Of a DNA stretch of 55,590 nt, positions 19,220 through 27,144 are shown one piece after another. This DNA is from Mastigocoleus sp. MO_188.B34. Its GTDB lineage: Bacteria > Cyanobacteriota > Cyanobacteriia > Cyanobacteriales > Nostocaceae. The notes below the pieces were generated by a model that saw only the letters and a program-made list of their open reading frames with translations, did no database searches and was not told the DNA's origin. Every line of letters starts with the position of its first letter. Positions within the stretch are counted from its first letter, which is position 1. The stretch is from positions 1-55,590 of the forward strand of contig NZ_JASJDK010000040.1 in the NCBI RefSeq assembly GCF_030065675.1. The letters are read 5' to 3'. The position numbers and the translations under genes are program-made.

Positions 19220-19927
19220 ATGAACAAAATTCGTGTTGCTCTGATCGAAGACCATGATTTAACCAGGCTGGGTATCAGGACAGCGTTAAAACACAAGGAA
19301 GACTTCGAAGTTGTTGGAGAAGCGTCAAATGCTATTGAAGGGTTGAAATTATTACAAAAATACCAACCAGACGTTGCGATTGTCGATATCGGTTTGCCCG
19401 ATAAAGATGGAATTGAACTTACAAAAGAAGTTAAATCAACTGGCAACTCGTCGACTAAGGTATTAATTTTGACTTTGAGGGACAATAAGGAATCTGTATT
19501 AGCAGCATTTGCAGCAGGTGCAGACTCCTATTGTATGAAAGACAGGTATGATAATTTGCTTGAAGCAGTAAGACACACTTACAATGGTAATGCTTGGATC
19601 GATCCTGCGATCGCACGGATTGTTTTACAACAAGCTCAACATAATTCGCCAAAACTAGAAGTTGCGGCGGTGGAAAGTAAAGTAGTAGCTCATAATCTTC
19701 AAAAAACTGAGGATCGTGACTCCATTGACCCCTATACCCTTACGGAAAGAGAACTGGAGGTACTACAGTTAATTGTTGAGGGTTGTAGTAATGCTGTGAT
19801 TGCGGAGCGACTTTACATTACCGTTGGTACCGTGAAAACCCATGTTCGAAATATTTTAAATAAGTTATGTGCTGACGATCGCACCCAAGCTGCAGTTCGA
19901 GCGTTACGTTCCGGATTAGTTGGTTAA
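19220..19927 (+). CDS. NarL/FixJ-type response regulator
   Basis: The 235-residue protein has an N-terminal receiver domain with the acidic pair Glu10-Asp11, phospho-acceptor Asp56 (in AIVDIGLPDKDG) and the conserved Lys in YCMKDRY. After a linker of about 30 residues, a LuxR-type helix-turn-helix begins at YTLTERELEVLQLIVEG and includes ITVGTVKTHVRNIL. It should bind DNA as a phosphorylation-dependent dimer. No histidine kinase is adjacent. It resembles the stress-related cyanobacterial NarL regulators such as Rre1, but I cannot assign an orthologue. The start is supported by CGGAGG eight bases upstream. A hairpin terminator at 19974 separates it from the following PP2C gene. Confidence 0.9.
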   Translation: MNKIRVALIEDHDLTRLGIRTALKHKEDFEVVGEASNAIEGLKLLQKYQPDVAIVDIGLPDKDGIELTKEVKSTGNSSTKVLILTLRDNKESVLAAFAAGADSYCMKDRYDNLLEAVRHTYNGNAWIDPAIARIVLQQAQHNSPKLEVAAVESKVVAHNLQKTEDRDSIDPYTLTERELEVLQLIVEGCSNAVIAERLYITVGTVKTHVRNILNKLCADDRTQAAVRALRSGLVG

Positions 19928-19973
19928 AAATTTTTAAGGGAACCTTTAAGTTCAAATCTGAGGGTGATTTACA

Positions 19974-19999
19974 ACTTTGAAAATAAAAATTTTCAAAGT
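19974..19999 (+). terminator. Terminator after the response regulator
   Basis: A perfect 11-bp stem, actttgaaaat / attttcaaagt, with loop aaaa lies 47 bases after the stop codon. It suggests that the PP2C gene has its own promoter. Confidence 0.6.
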
Positions 20000-20107
20000 G
20001 AGTGAATTATCTTCTGCTTATTCATTTTTATTTTTAGTCACTTATAATTTGGGATAAAAATATACAATCATTAATTGTCAAAAACTTGTAAAAATACAAA
20101 GTCGAAT

Positions 20108-21805
20108 ATGACTGAGACAGATGTAGAAAAGCTTAAGCTCATGGTAGTTGACGATGAGCCAGATAATTTAGATCTACTTTATCGTACCTTTAGGAGGGAT
20201 TTTCGAGTATTTAAAGCTGATAATGCCAAAAAAGCTTTAGAAATTTTAGAAAAGCAAGGCGAAATGGCTGTGATTATCTCCGATCAAAGAATGCCAGAAA
20301 TGAATGGTACAGAGTTTCTCAGCCTGACTGTAGATCGCTTCCCAGATACAATACGCATTTTACTAACAGGGTTTACAGATGTAGAAGATTTAGTTGATGC
20401 AATAAATTCTGGTCAAGTATTTAAGTATATAACTAAACCTTGGAAGCCAGACAAGCTCCGAGTCATAGTTGAACAAGCAACTGAAACATATCGTGTAGTT
20501 AAAAAACGTACCAGTGAGTTAGGTCGCGCTTTACGACGGGAATCTTTGTTTAACGCAGTTACTACAGCCATTAGAGAATCCTTAGACTACGAGAGCATGT
20601 TGCAAAAAATAGTTGCAACCATTGGACAAACTTTTGCCGCAACATGTTGCGTGCTTAGACCAGTTGAAGATAACTGTCTGACATTAAATAGCTTCTCTTA
20701 CCATAGTGCAGAGTTTTCTGAAACTAATCCTGAAACTAATCCTGAAATTAACATTTACCCAGATTCCAGTTCCCTGATTGATGAAGTATTTAAATCTGGG
20801 GAGTATCAACTCAGTGAATCTTCCGAAGGCTCTAAAGTTTGGCAACATTTAGCATTACCGTTGAAATACCAACAAAGTTTGCTAGCCGTACTTGTGCTTT
20901 ACCAGCAGAGTGATAGTTGTCCGTGGGAATTGGAAGATATTTCTTTAATAAAAGGAGTTTCAGAACAAGCCGCTTTGGCAATTTCCCAGGCAAAACTTTA
21001 CCAGCGTCTTCAAGAAAAACAACATCAAATTAGTGTCGAACTGGAAGTTGCTCGACAGATTCAACATAATTTATTGAGACAAAGTTTACCAGATCTCAAA
21101 GATGTTAAACTTCAAGCTTGCTGTTACCCAGCAAGAGAAGTTGGGGGAGATTTTTTTGAGGTATTTGTTCATCCAAGAGGAGATATTTGGTTAGCAGTAG
21201 GTGATGTTTCTGGGAAAGGGGTTCCTGCAGCTCTATTCATGGCTAGTGCAATTTCAGTATTGCGTCGGGAATTATCACAGGAAATACCGCCAATGCCAAA
21301 TATCGTCATGCAAAATTTAAATAATGCTTTAAACGAGGATTTAATTAGTAATAATTACTTCATTACTGCAGTTTTGGCTCGGTACACACCTAGCTCTAAA
21401 GAATTAGTATATGCTAATGCTGGTCACGTTTACCCATTACTTTGGTCGGGTGATGCGGCTTCAGTAACAGTTCCTCAATATTTGAAAATTCGTGGTATTC
21501 CACTAGGTATATTGCCCAAATGGCAAGCAGAGTGCGATTGCTTAGCACTAGCAACTGGAGACACACTAATATTAACGAGCGATGGGGTGACAGAAGCATC
21601 GGTTGCGAGTAAAACGGTAGACCCTACCCAAGAAATTGTTGGGACGCAAGCCAGTGGGAAATTAATGCTCAATCAAGAAGGTCTGTGGCAACTTTTAAAA
21701 CAAGAAAAACAACCACTTTCTCTCGATAATCTACTTTCCCGCATTCAAGCTGAAAATCGAATTCAAGAAGATGACCAAACTATACTCTCTTTGGAGGTTT
21801 TGTAA
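20108..21805 (+). CDS. Receiver-GAF-PP2C (SpoIIE-type) serine phosphatase
   Basis: The 565-residue protein starts with a receiver domain (Asp15/Asp16, phospho-acceptor Asp59 in IISDQRMPEMNG, Lys in YITKPW). A GAF-like domain follows (about 150-300), then a coiled linker and a SpoIIE/RsbU-type PP2C domain. PP2C motifs are VGGDFFEV, AVGDVSGKGVPAALFMA, YANAGHVYPLL, LTSDGVTEA and the final EDDQTILSLEV. Such phosphatases dephosphorylate STAS anti-sigma-factor antagonists. The gene lies three bases before one for an RsbW-like kinase, forming a partner-switching pair. A short in-frame duplication gives ETNPETNPEIN in the GAF region. ATG 20108 is preferred to a TTG 11 codons upstream. Confidence 0.92.
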   Translation: MTETDVEKLKLMVVDDEPDNLDLLYRTFRRDFRVFKADNAKKALEILEKQGEMAVIISDQRMPEMNGTEFLSLTVDRFPDTIRILLTGFTDVEDLVDAINSGQVFKYITKPWKPDKLRVIVEQATETYRVVKKRTSELGRALRRESLFNAVTTAIRESLDYESMLQKIVATIGQTFAATCCVLRPVEDNCLTLNSFSYHSAEFSETNPETNPEINIYPDSSSLIDEVFKSGEYQLSESSEGSKVWQHLALPLKYQQSLLAVLVLYQQSDSCPWELEDISLIKGVSEQAALAISQAKLYQRLQEKQHQISVELEVARQIQHNLLRQSLPDLKDVKLQACCYPAREVGGDFFEVFVHPRGDIWLAVGDVSGKGVPAALFMASAISVLRRELSQEIPPMPNIVMQNLNNALNEDLISNNYFITAVLARYTPSSKELVYANAGHVYPLLWSGDAASVTVPQYLKIRGIPLGILPKWQAECDCLALATGDTLILTSDGVTEASVASKTVDPTQEIVGTQASGKLMLNQEGLWQLLKQEKQPLSLDNLLSRIQAENRIQEDDQTILSLEVL

Positions 21806-21808
21806 AGG

Positions 21809-22231
21809 ATGAAAAGTGAGCTTCACGTACCAAGTGACTTGAAGTTTTTAACGATTGTTGAAAACTGGTTGCTGGGATGCTTGCAAGCTGAGTTAGGCGA
21901 GTCTTTTGATTGGTCTCACCAATCAAATCGATTACGTTTAGTGTTGGTTGAAGCCTACTCGAACGTAGTACGTCACGCTCACAAAGAAAAGCCCAATCTC
22001 CCGGTATTGATCCGCTTGGAACTTAGGAAAGAAGATATTGCTCTGGAAATTTGGGATCGCGGCGAAGGTTTTGACTTATCAAATTATTTTCCTCCCGCTC
22101 CATCAGAGAAGCAAGAAGGGGGTTATGGATGGTTGATTATGAATCGTCTTATGGACAAGGTTGAATACGATCTGGAGGTTGATGGTGGTAATTGCCTAAA
22201 ACTAGAAGTTTCCTTACCTGCACAAAATTAA
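21809..22231 (+). CDS. RsbW-like anti-sigma factor / serine kinase (HATPase)
   Basis: The 140-residue protein is a stand-alone GHKL ATPase domain of the RsbW/SpoIIAB type. Its N-box is LVLVEAYSNVVRHAH, the G1 box is IWDRGEGFDL, and the G2-like GGYGWLIMNRLMD is present. Such kinases phosphorylate a STAS antagonist and in some systems bind a sigma factor. It begins three bases after the PP2C stop, so the two are surely co-transcribed and work on the same pathway. No STAS gene is next to it, so the antagonist must be encoded elsewhere. Its sigma-factor or other target cannot be told from the sequence. Confidence 0.9.
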   Translation: MKSELHVPSDLKFLTIVENWLLGCLQAELGESFDWSHQSNRLRLVLVEAYSNVVRHAHKEKPNLPVLIRLELRKEDIALEIWDRGEGFDLSNYFPPAPSEKQEGGYGWLIMNRLMDKVEYDLEVDGGNCLKLEVSLPAQN

Positions 22232-23040
22232 AATCATAAATCATTACTAATTACTTTAAAAGCCTTATTTCCTATAAAAATATATGAGAGAGTAAAAATA
22301 TTATTAGATTATTCCGAGCAAGGGACAAAAATCGATCCTAGTTGACAAATTTACCCCATGCGGCGTTTTATTTTTGTTAAATTATGAATTTTTTCAGAGT
22401 TTTGCAGCCATACACCTGAAAATAATTCACGAGAGTTCCTATTAATCTGACGGTATAAATCGAAGATTAAATTTAACTTAGAATATTTTAATTACAAAAA
22501 TTGATAATCATCAAAGCACATATTCGTACATTTATATTTTTAATTAGTTATAAGGCTGTGTATAGTTTTTGATAATTATTGACTAAATTTAGAAAATAGA
22601 GCTTGAAAACAGGAAAAATACTCTAAAATTGTAAGCAAGCATGATATATGCTGCAGTTTCCACTGCTAAATATGACATAACATTGAAGTAAGCTTAATTT
22701 AAAAGTATGAAAGCTGCTTTTAGAGGAGTTAAAGTAATTCCTGTAATTAGACTTTTAGCAAATAATCTTCCTAGTTTTCAAGTTTCAGTCAACATATCCT
22801 CAAAGGTTATGATGCAGTAATATTTTTTCTGTAATAAAAAGTAAATTAATTGATAAATTTTGCTAAAGATATTGGACTTACAAGTAAGGGAATTCAAATA
22901 ATAATAAATAATTAGATTTGTAGCTATAACTGTTTAGTCGGCTTATAGTGATTTTAGTAGGTATTCAAAACTATTTAAAATCCTGCTTTCAAAAAGCATA
23001 ATTTGGTTCGCGTAAAAGTATAAAATACAAATTGTAATCG
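22232..23040. other. 0.8-kb non-coding gap
   Basis: AT-rich DNA after the anti-sigma gene. No terminator with a clear stem, gene or repeat array was identified. Confidence 0.4.
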
Positions 23041-23481
23041 ATGGAGACTTTATTCTGTTTATCACCACGCTATCGACTCGATGATCGTTCATCCTGGTTA
23101 GAAGGAGTTGACCCAAGTCGATGTTATTGGATCGCAGTAAATGGAGATCGGAATCAGGCAGTGGCAATACCTGGACCAATAGTATCTTCAAGAAGTGAAC
23201 TCAAACAAATAATTTTTCAATTTCGGTCGCTGCGACCTACAGAAAAAATGACTTTGACTAGGGTTGCGAGCACTTGCACGATTCATTGTATAAGTGATAA
23301 CTGTTATGCCTTAGAAGTTAAAGATGATTTTGCTCCAGTTTCCCACTTGTTTGATCGAGAAACTCTAGATGCTCTATTAATGACAGCCCACCCAGATTGG
23401 CGGTGTTCTCCTGCTGACATTGATTTAGGGAGAAAACTTTTGATGCGATCTTTGGGAGGAGCTGCGACTGTTAACAAATAA
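23041..23481 (+). CDS. Conserved-looking hypothetical protein
   Basis: The 146-residue protein is not recognised. It is soluble-looking, without membrane helices or a signal peptide. Notable features are an N-terminal METLFCLSPRYRLDDRSSWL, a beta-rich middle with several cysteines (STCTIHCISDNCYALEV), and a C-terminal acidic-then-helical region ending RKLLMRSLGGAA. Codon use and amino-acid composition look like a genuine gene, and a hairpin follows its stop. It is convergent with the CTDH gene. No function can be assigned. Confidence 0.6.
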   Translation: METLFCLSPRYRLDDRSSWLEGVDPSRCYWIAVNGDRNQAVAIPGPIVSSRSELKQIIFQFRSLRPTEKMTLTRVASTCTIHCISDNCYALEVKDDFAPVSHLFDRETLDALLMTAHPDWRCSPADIDLGRKLLMRSLGGAATVNK

Positions 23482-23491
23482 TTTGGGAAGG

Positions 23492-23511
23492 TGGAGGTCG
23501 CCAGACCTCCA
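23492..23511. terminator. GC-rich hairpin after the hypothetical gene
   Basis: An 8-bp perfect stem, tggaggtc / gacctcca, with a 4-base loop lies 10 bases after the stop of the hypothetical gene and between convergent genes. No T-run follows on the plus strand. Confidence 0.5.
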
Positions 23512-23619
23512 AACACCTCAAAATACTACCGATAATAATTCTGTGATTAATCTCTCACTTAAACTAATTAATCAGCTAAACCACTAGATAAACTAATTAA
23601 AGATTGAGTCTTTTTATTA

Positions 23620-24060
23620 TCATCCAGCAAACAACAATTCTTTAGAAGAAGCTAAAAGCTTAATTTTGGCACTGATTATTTCTTTATTTTTTCCTAAGGC
23701 AAAATCCCACAAAGCATTAACTCCAAATAAAGGAGTTTTCACTTTACCAGTAGCTTGAAATCTACAGTTATCTGATTTTATTTTTCCAGTAATAGTCTGG
23801 CGAGGGTACACTTTGATATCTTGGGCTTCTTTTTTTAAGTAATTAAAAATAGTCTCCTTACCAACGATAGCTTCCCCATAAGGGGTATACATAACACCAT
23901 TTTCTCCAAACAATTCAGCAGTTAGATGAAATTCTCCTGCGTTCATTGTTTGAAAATAACGAGATATGATTGATTCGTTGATACTTTCACTTTGGAGCGT
24001 AGATAGCACAAAATTTCCGATTTCCGCAGTATTAACTTGTTCGAACTTGGTATTTTTCAT
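23620..24060 (-). CDS. C-terminal domain homologue of orange carotenoid protein (CTDH)
   Basis: The 146-residue protein has an NTF2-like fold closely resembling the OCP C-terminal domain: SRYFQTMNAGEFHLTAELF, then AIVGKETIFNYL, then GKVKTPLFGVNALWDFAL and the ending LLASSKELL. Residues Tyr35 and Trp118 align with OCP Tyr201 and Trp288, which hydrogen-bond the carotenoid keto group. This suggests that it binds a ketocarotenoid. CTDHs form carotenoid-bridged dimers and deliver carotenoid to HCPs. A single cysteine, Cys99, sits near the position of the redox-active Cys103 of the Anabaena CTDH. The HCP gene lies upstream on the same strand, 543 bases away. ATG 24060 is chosen; a TTG four codons upstream has a better-placed GAGG. 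Confidence 0.85.
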   Translation of the reverse strand: MKNTKFEQVNTAEIGNFVLSTLQSESINESIISRYFQTMNAGEFHLTAELFGENGVMYTPYGEAIVGKETIFNYLKKEAQDIKVYPRQTITGKIKSDNCRFQATGKVKTPLFGVNALWDFALGKNKEIISAKIKLLASSKELLFAG

Positions 24061-24603
24061 AAGAATCGTCAATCATCCTCACAAGTTTCAAAATCTATCT
24101 TTCATCAAAGAAAGTCATAAAAATGAGTTGAATAATTTATTGAAATTCCACTGTGTGATTGTTAAATATCTGAGCTCTTAAATAAAACCTGCAAATGCAC
24201 AACTTGTATTTTCAAATAATTTGGTTTTTAGGCAGATACAAACAACAAATCTAGTAATTAATACCAATTTCCTAAATTCAAGCTACAGATGGTATGCCAG
24301 GAATAAAATCATATCTTGTAATTGAGTTTCATTTTGGTAGTCTCACTAAATGAAATTGGTATAAGAAACAAGCTACGAACCAATATACAAGTAAAACTTA
24401 ATACCAGGCATAGAGTTTTTAAATCGAATTAATTTGGTGAAAGCTCTACAGTGGGAAGTAAACTTAGTTGAGTTTGTTCTAGATTTTACAGTGTGATTCA
24501 AGCATCCAAATTTCAGGATTAAGAAAATAACTTACAACTACTGGTTAAATTTGGAGAAATTAATCAAAATTTGGATTGTTAGTTCGGATTATTTGCGTCG
24601 ATA
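24061..24603. other. Intergenic region between HCP and CTDH genes
   Basis: This 543-base stretch holds no gene. It contains the inverted-repeat element at 24260-24362 and probably a separate promoter for CTDH. Confidence 0.45.
24260..24362. repeat. Small element bounded by ataccaatttc inverted repeats
   Basis: The 11-base sequence ataccaatttc (from 24261) reappears inverted as gaaattggtat at 24352-24362. The roughly 100-bp unit resembles the ubiquitous short inverted-repeat elements of Nostocales intergenic DNA. It could form a long hairpin. Confidence 0.55.
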
Positions 24604-25125
24604 TTATTCAATGAAGGGGTTGACGCCCATCTCTGTAACAACCTTACGTAAAACAGTAATTTGTTGGGCAAAGCCTAGCTTTTTAAATAATTCGATGGCT
24701 TCTTTTCCTTGCGGTGAAAGCTCATGTTCAGTGGATATTGGTATTACGATTCCTTGTTCCATTAGTTCTGATAGTTCATACCAGAAGGCTAACTTTGTAT
24801 TGTTACTGAAAATCCCATAGGAACGGGATATTTGAGTATTTTTTTGAGCAATTAGATCTCGCATAACCTGGAGTTGCTCTTCATTACTCATGAGCTTTAT
24901 CTGATTTAAAAGCCCTGTGAATAAATGCAAACGAGCTGGACCTGTTGCTGCGGGATTGATATAGTATCCAACTTTTGTGTGAATAAACCACAGTAATGCC
25001 AGTCGTTCATCAACATTCAGACTCCTTAAAACAGCGATCGCACTAGTGATTGCACTAGATTTTTGAGTGCTGTAATTAGAGATATCAGAAAAAAAGTTTT
25101 GCGCTGAATCTGCAGTAAACGTCAT
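24604..25125 (-). CDS. Helical carotenoid protein (HCP), OCP N-terminal domain homologue
   Basis: The 173-residue all-helical protein is a stand-alone OCP N-terminal domain (MTFTADSAQNFF, LALLWFIHTKVG, TKLAFWYELSELMEQG, QQITVLRKVVTEMG). HCPs bind a ketocarotenoid and either quench phycobilisome excitation or scavenge singlet oxygen. Trp46, Trp115 and Arg160 align with OCP Trp41, Trp110 and Arg155; the last is needed for phycobilisome binding in OCP. The position of OCP Tyr44, which stacks on the carotenoid ring, is His49. Pairing with a CTDH gene resembles the HCP4-CTDH locus of Anabaena, so a quenching type is plausible. ATG 25125 gives the family N-terminus. Confidence 0.9.
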   Translation of the reverse strand: MTFTADSAQNFFSDISNYSTQKSSAITSAIAVLRSLNVDERLALLWFIHTKVGYYINPAATGPARLHLFTGLLNQIKLMSNEEQLQVMRDLIAQKNTQISRSYGIFSNNTKLAFWYELSELMEQGIVIPISTEHELSPQGKEAIELFKKLGFAQQITVLRKVVTEMGVNPFIE

Positions 25126-25359
25126 GATAACACCACGATCGACCACTTAATTAGCTGTATTTCTTTGGAAAACAATACAAAAGTGTTATTATCCTTTTGC
25201 TTAAGTTTCCAATTGCCATTTTGCATACAAAGTTAATAATTTGCAAATAAAATTTACAAATATAGTGCGCAAAGGATAGAGAAAATGGGGATCGGTTGTT
25301 TGATGTAAGATAGGGGTGCTTTTTGTTGGTAAATTTTGAAATATATAAGAATAAGATAA

Positions 25360-26310
25360 ATGAATCAATTTACCTTCATCAGCAGCGCTCAAATCAAGCA
25401 AAAGGTGCTAGAAATTGGGTTTCATCAAGTAGGGATCGCTGATATAGATGTTATTGATAACCAAATGCAACGATTACGGGCTTGGTTAGCTTTAGGTTAT
25501 CACGCTGATATGGAGTGGATGAATTCACCCAAGCGGCAAGATATTAAATTAGTCATGCCCGAAGTGCGATCGCTAATTTGTGTAGCATTGAACTACTATA
25601 CTCCACACCAGCGACCCGAAGGTTTAGAATATGCCAAAATTTCTCGCTATGCTTGGGGAAGAGACTATCACAAAGTGATGCACAAAAAATTAAAGGTGCT
25701 TTGTAGGTGGTTGGAAAACTTCAGCCCAGAAATTAAAACTCGTTATTATGCAGATACAGGTCCAATACAAGATAAAGTATGGGCACAAAGAGCTGGAATT
25801 GGTTGGATAGCCAAAAATGGTAACTTGATTACTCGAGAGCATGGTTCTTGGGTTTTTTTAGGAGAAATTCTGACAAATATAGAACTGACCCCAGACAATC
25901 CTCACACAGAACATTGTGGTAGTTGTACCCGTTGTCTTGATGCTTGTCCAACAAATGCAATTACCAAACCATTTGTAGTTGATGCGAATCGCTGCATTGC
26001 TTATCATACAATTGAAAATAGGCAAAAACAATTACCAGAAGATATAAAAGCTAATTTACAAAATTGGGTTGCAGGTTGTGACATCTGTCAAGATGTTTGT
26101 CCTTGGAATGAGCGTTTTGCCCATACAACTGACATTGAAGAGTTTAATCCTTACTCTGGGAATCTTGCACCTAAGCTGGTAGAATTAGCCAAAATCTCTA
26201 ACGAAGAGTGGGATCGGCAATTTCCGGCGTCGGCGTTGCGGCGAATCAAGCCAGAAATGTTACGACGGAATGCCCGTGCGAATCTTGACACATTAGGGGC
26301 ACCAGAATGA
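25360..26310 (+). CDS. queG: Epoxyqueuosine reductase
   Basis: QueG carries out the last step of queuosine synthesis, reducing epoxyqueuosine in tRNA with cobalamin and two [4Fe-4S] clusters. The 316-residue length fits. The cluster motifs are HCGSCTRCLDACPTNAI and CDICQDVCPW. The N-terminal part holds the DUF1730 (cobalamin-side) region, with MEWMNSPKRQD and SRYAWGRDYHKVM. The last residues LRRNARANLDTLG are typical. The downstream HAD gene starts within the final codons (ATGA overlap), indicating translational coupling. The upstream neighbour HCP is divergent across 234 bases. Confidence 0.95.
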   Translation: MNQFTFISSAQIKQKVLEIGFHQVGIADIDVIDNQMQRLRAWLALGYHADMEWMNSPKRQDIKLVMPEVRSLICVALNYYTPHQRPEGLEYAKISRYAWGRDYHKVMHKKLKVLCRWLENFSPEIKTRYYADTGPIQDKVWAQRAGIGWIAKNGNLITREHGSWVFLGEILTNIELTPDNPHTEHCGSCTRCLDACPTNAITKPFVVDANRCIAYHTIENRQKQLPEDIKANLQNWVAGCDICQDVCPWNERFAHTTDIEEFNPYSGNLAPKLVELAKISNEEWDRQFPASALRRIKPEMLRRNARANLDTLGAPE

Positions 26311-26954
26311 CGACCCAGAAAGTAATTATATTTGATTTTGACGGCACTATTGCTGATACAGTTGAAGCCCTTGTTGTTATTGCTAACCGTTTGGCTCTTG
26401 AATTTGGTTATCCACAAATAACTCCAGAAGAACTGGCTTTACTGAGAAACTTAACTTCTAGAGAAATTATTAAGTATTCGGGAATTTCAGTGTTTAAAAT
26501 TCCTTTTCTTGTTAAAAAAGTTAAAGGAGAATTAAAAAGAAAAATTCCGGATCTGAAACCTATATCGGGAATTCAGGAATCTTTATTAGTTCTTAAAGAA
26601 AAAGATTATAGGTTAGGTATTATTACTTCTAACTCCGAAGAAAATGTTAAAGAATTTCTTAAAGTAAATGATTTAGAAAGTATCTTTGAATTTATTTATT
26701 CAGGAGTAACAATTTTTGGTAAAACAACTATTATTAATAATGTTCTCAGACAGAAACAAATAAAATCTTCAGAAGCTATTTATGTTGGAGATGAAACCAG
26801 GGATGTAGAAGCTTCTCAAAAAGCTAATATTAAAGTTATTGCAGTGACTTGGGGTTTCAATAACGAAGAAGTTTTAAGTCAGCAAAATCCAGATTTTATA
26901 GTTACTCATCCAAGTGAATTGCTGGATGTAATCCAAAGATGTGAAATACGATAG
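26307..26954 (+). CDS. HAD-family hydrolase, phosphoglycolate phosphatase-like
   Basis: The 215-residue protein has all HAD motifs: FDFDGTIADT (nucleophile and acid Asp), ITSNS (motif II), Lys in IFGKTTIINN (motif III), and YVGDETRDVEAS (motif IV). The helical cap between motifs I and II (about residues 15-80) is of the C1 type. It resembles phosphoglycolate phosphatases and pyrophosphatase PpaX-like enzymes. Which phosphate ester it cleaves cannot be read from sequence. It overlaps queG by four bases, which ensures co-expression, although no biochemical link between them is established. Confidence 0.88.
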   Translation: MTTQKVIIFDFDGTIADTVEALVVIANRLALEFGYPQITPEELALLRNLTSREIIKYSGISVFKIPFLVKKVKGELKRKIPDLKPISGIQESLLVLKEKDYRLGIITSNSEENVKEFLKVNDLESIFEFIYSGVTIFGKTTIINNVLRQKQIKSSEAIYVGDETRDVEASQKANIKVIAVTWGFNNEEVLSQQNPDFIVTHPSELLDVIQRCEIR

Positions 26955-26984
26955 AGGTATATTCTAATAACAGTAATTAGTAAT

Positions 26985-27063
26985 TAGTAATTGGTATACG
27001 CCCGCACTGCTAACGCAGTGTTAGCGAAGCGTGACGCGTAAGTGTCATATGGTAATTGGTAAT
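26985..27063. repeat. GC-rich cyanobacterial intergenic repeat flanked by taattggta direct repeats
   Basis: A GC-rich core at about 27001-27043 (gctaacgcagtgttagc and gaagcgtgacgcg) can form a small hairpin. It is flanked by iterated taattagtaattggta at 26993-27007 and ggtaattggtaat at 27051-27063. Such modules occur in many copies in Nostocales genomes. Confidence 0.6.
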
Positions 27064-27080
27064 AAGCAGATAAAAACAGT

Positions 27081-27105
27081 ACTGTATTTCTTTGTAAAAT
27101 ACAGT
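27081..27105 (-). terminator. Terminator after the exporter ATPase gene
   Basis: A perfect 9-bp stem, actgtattt / aaatacagt, with a 7-base loop is followed on the minus strand by a T-rich tail (actgttttta). It lies 40 bases past the ATPase stop codon. Confidence 0.6.
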
Positions 27106-27144
27106 CTTTCTAACTTAGGGACTTGCTGCGTTCGCAATTAAAAA

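Noticed and set aside
24551-24820. Plus-strand frame opposite the HCP gene
   Set aside because: It is the antisense shadow of a clear HCP coding sequence.
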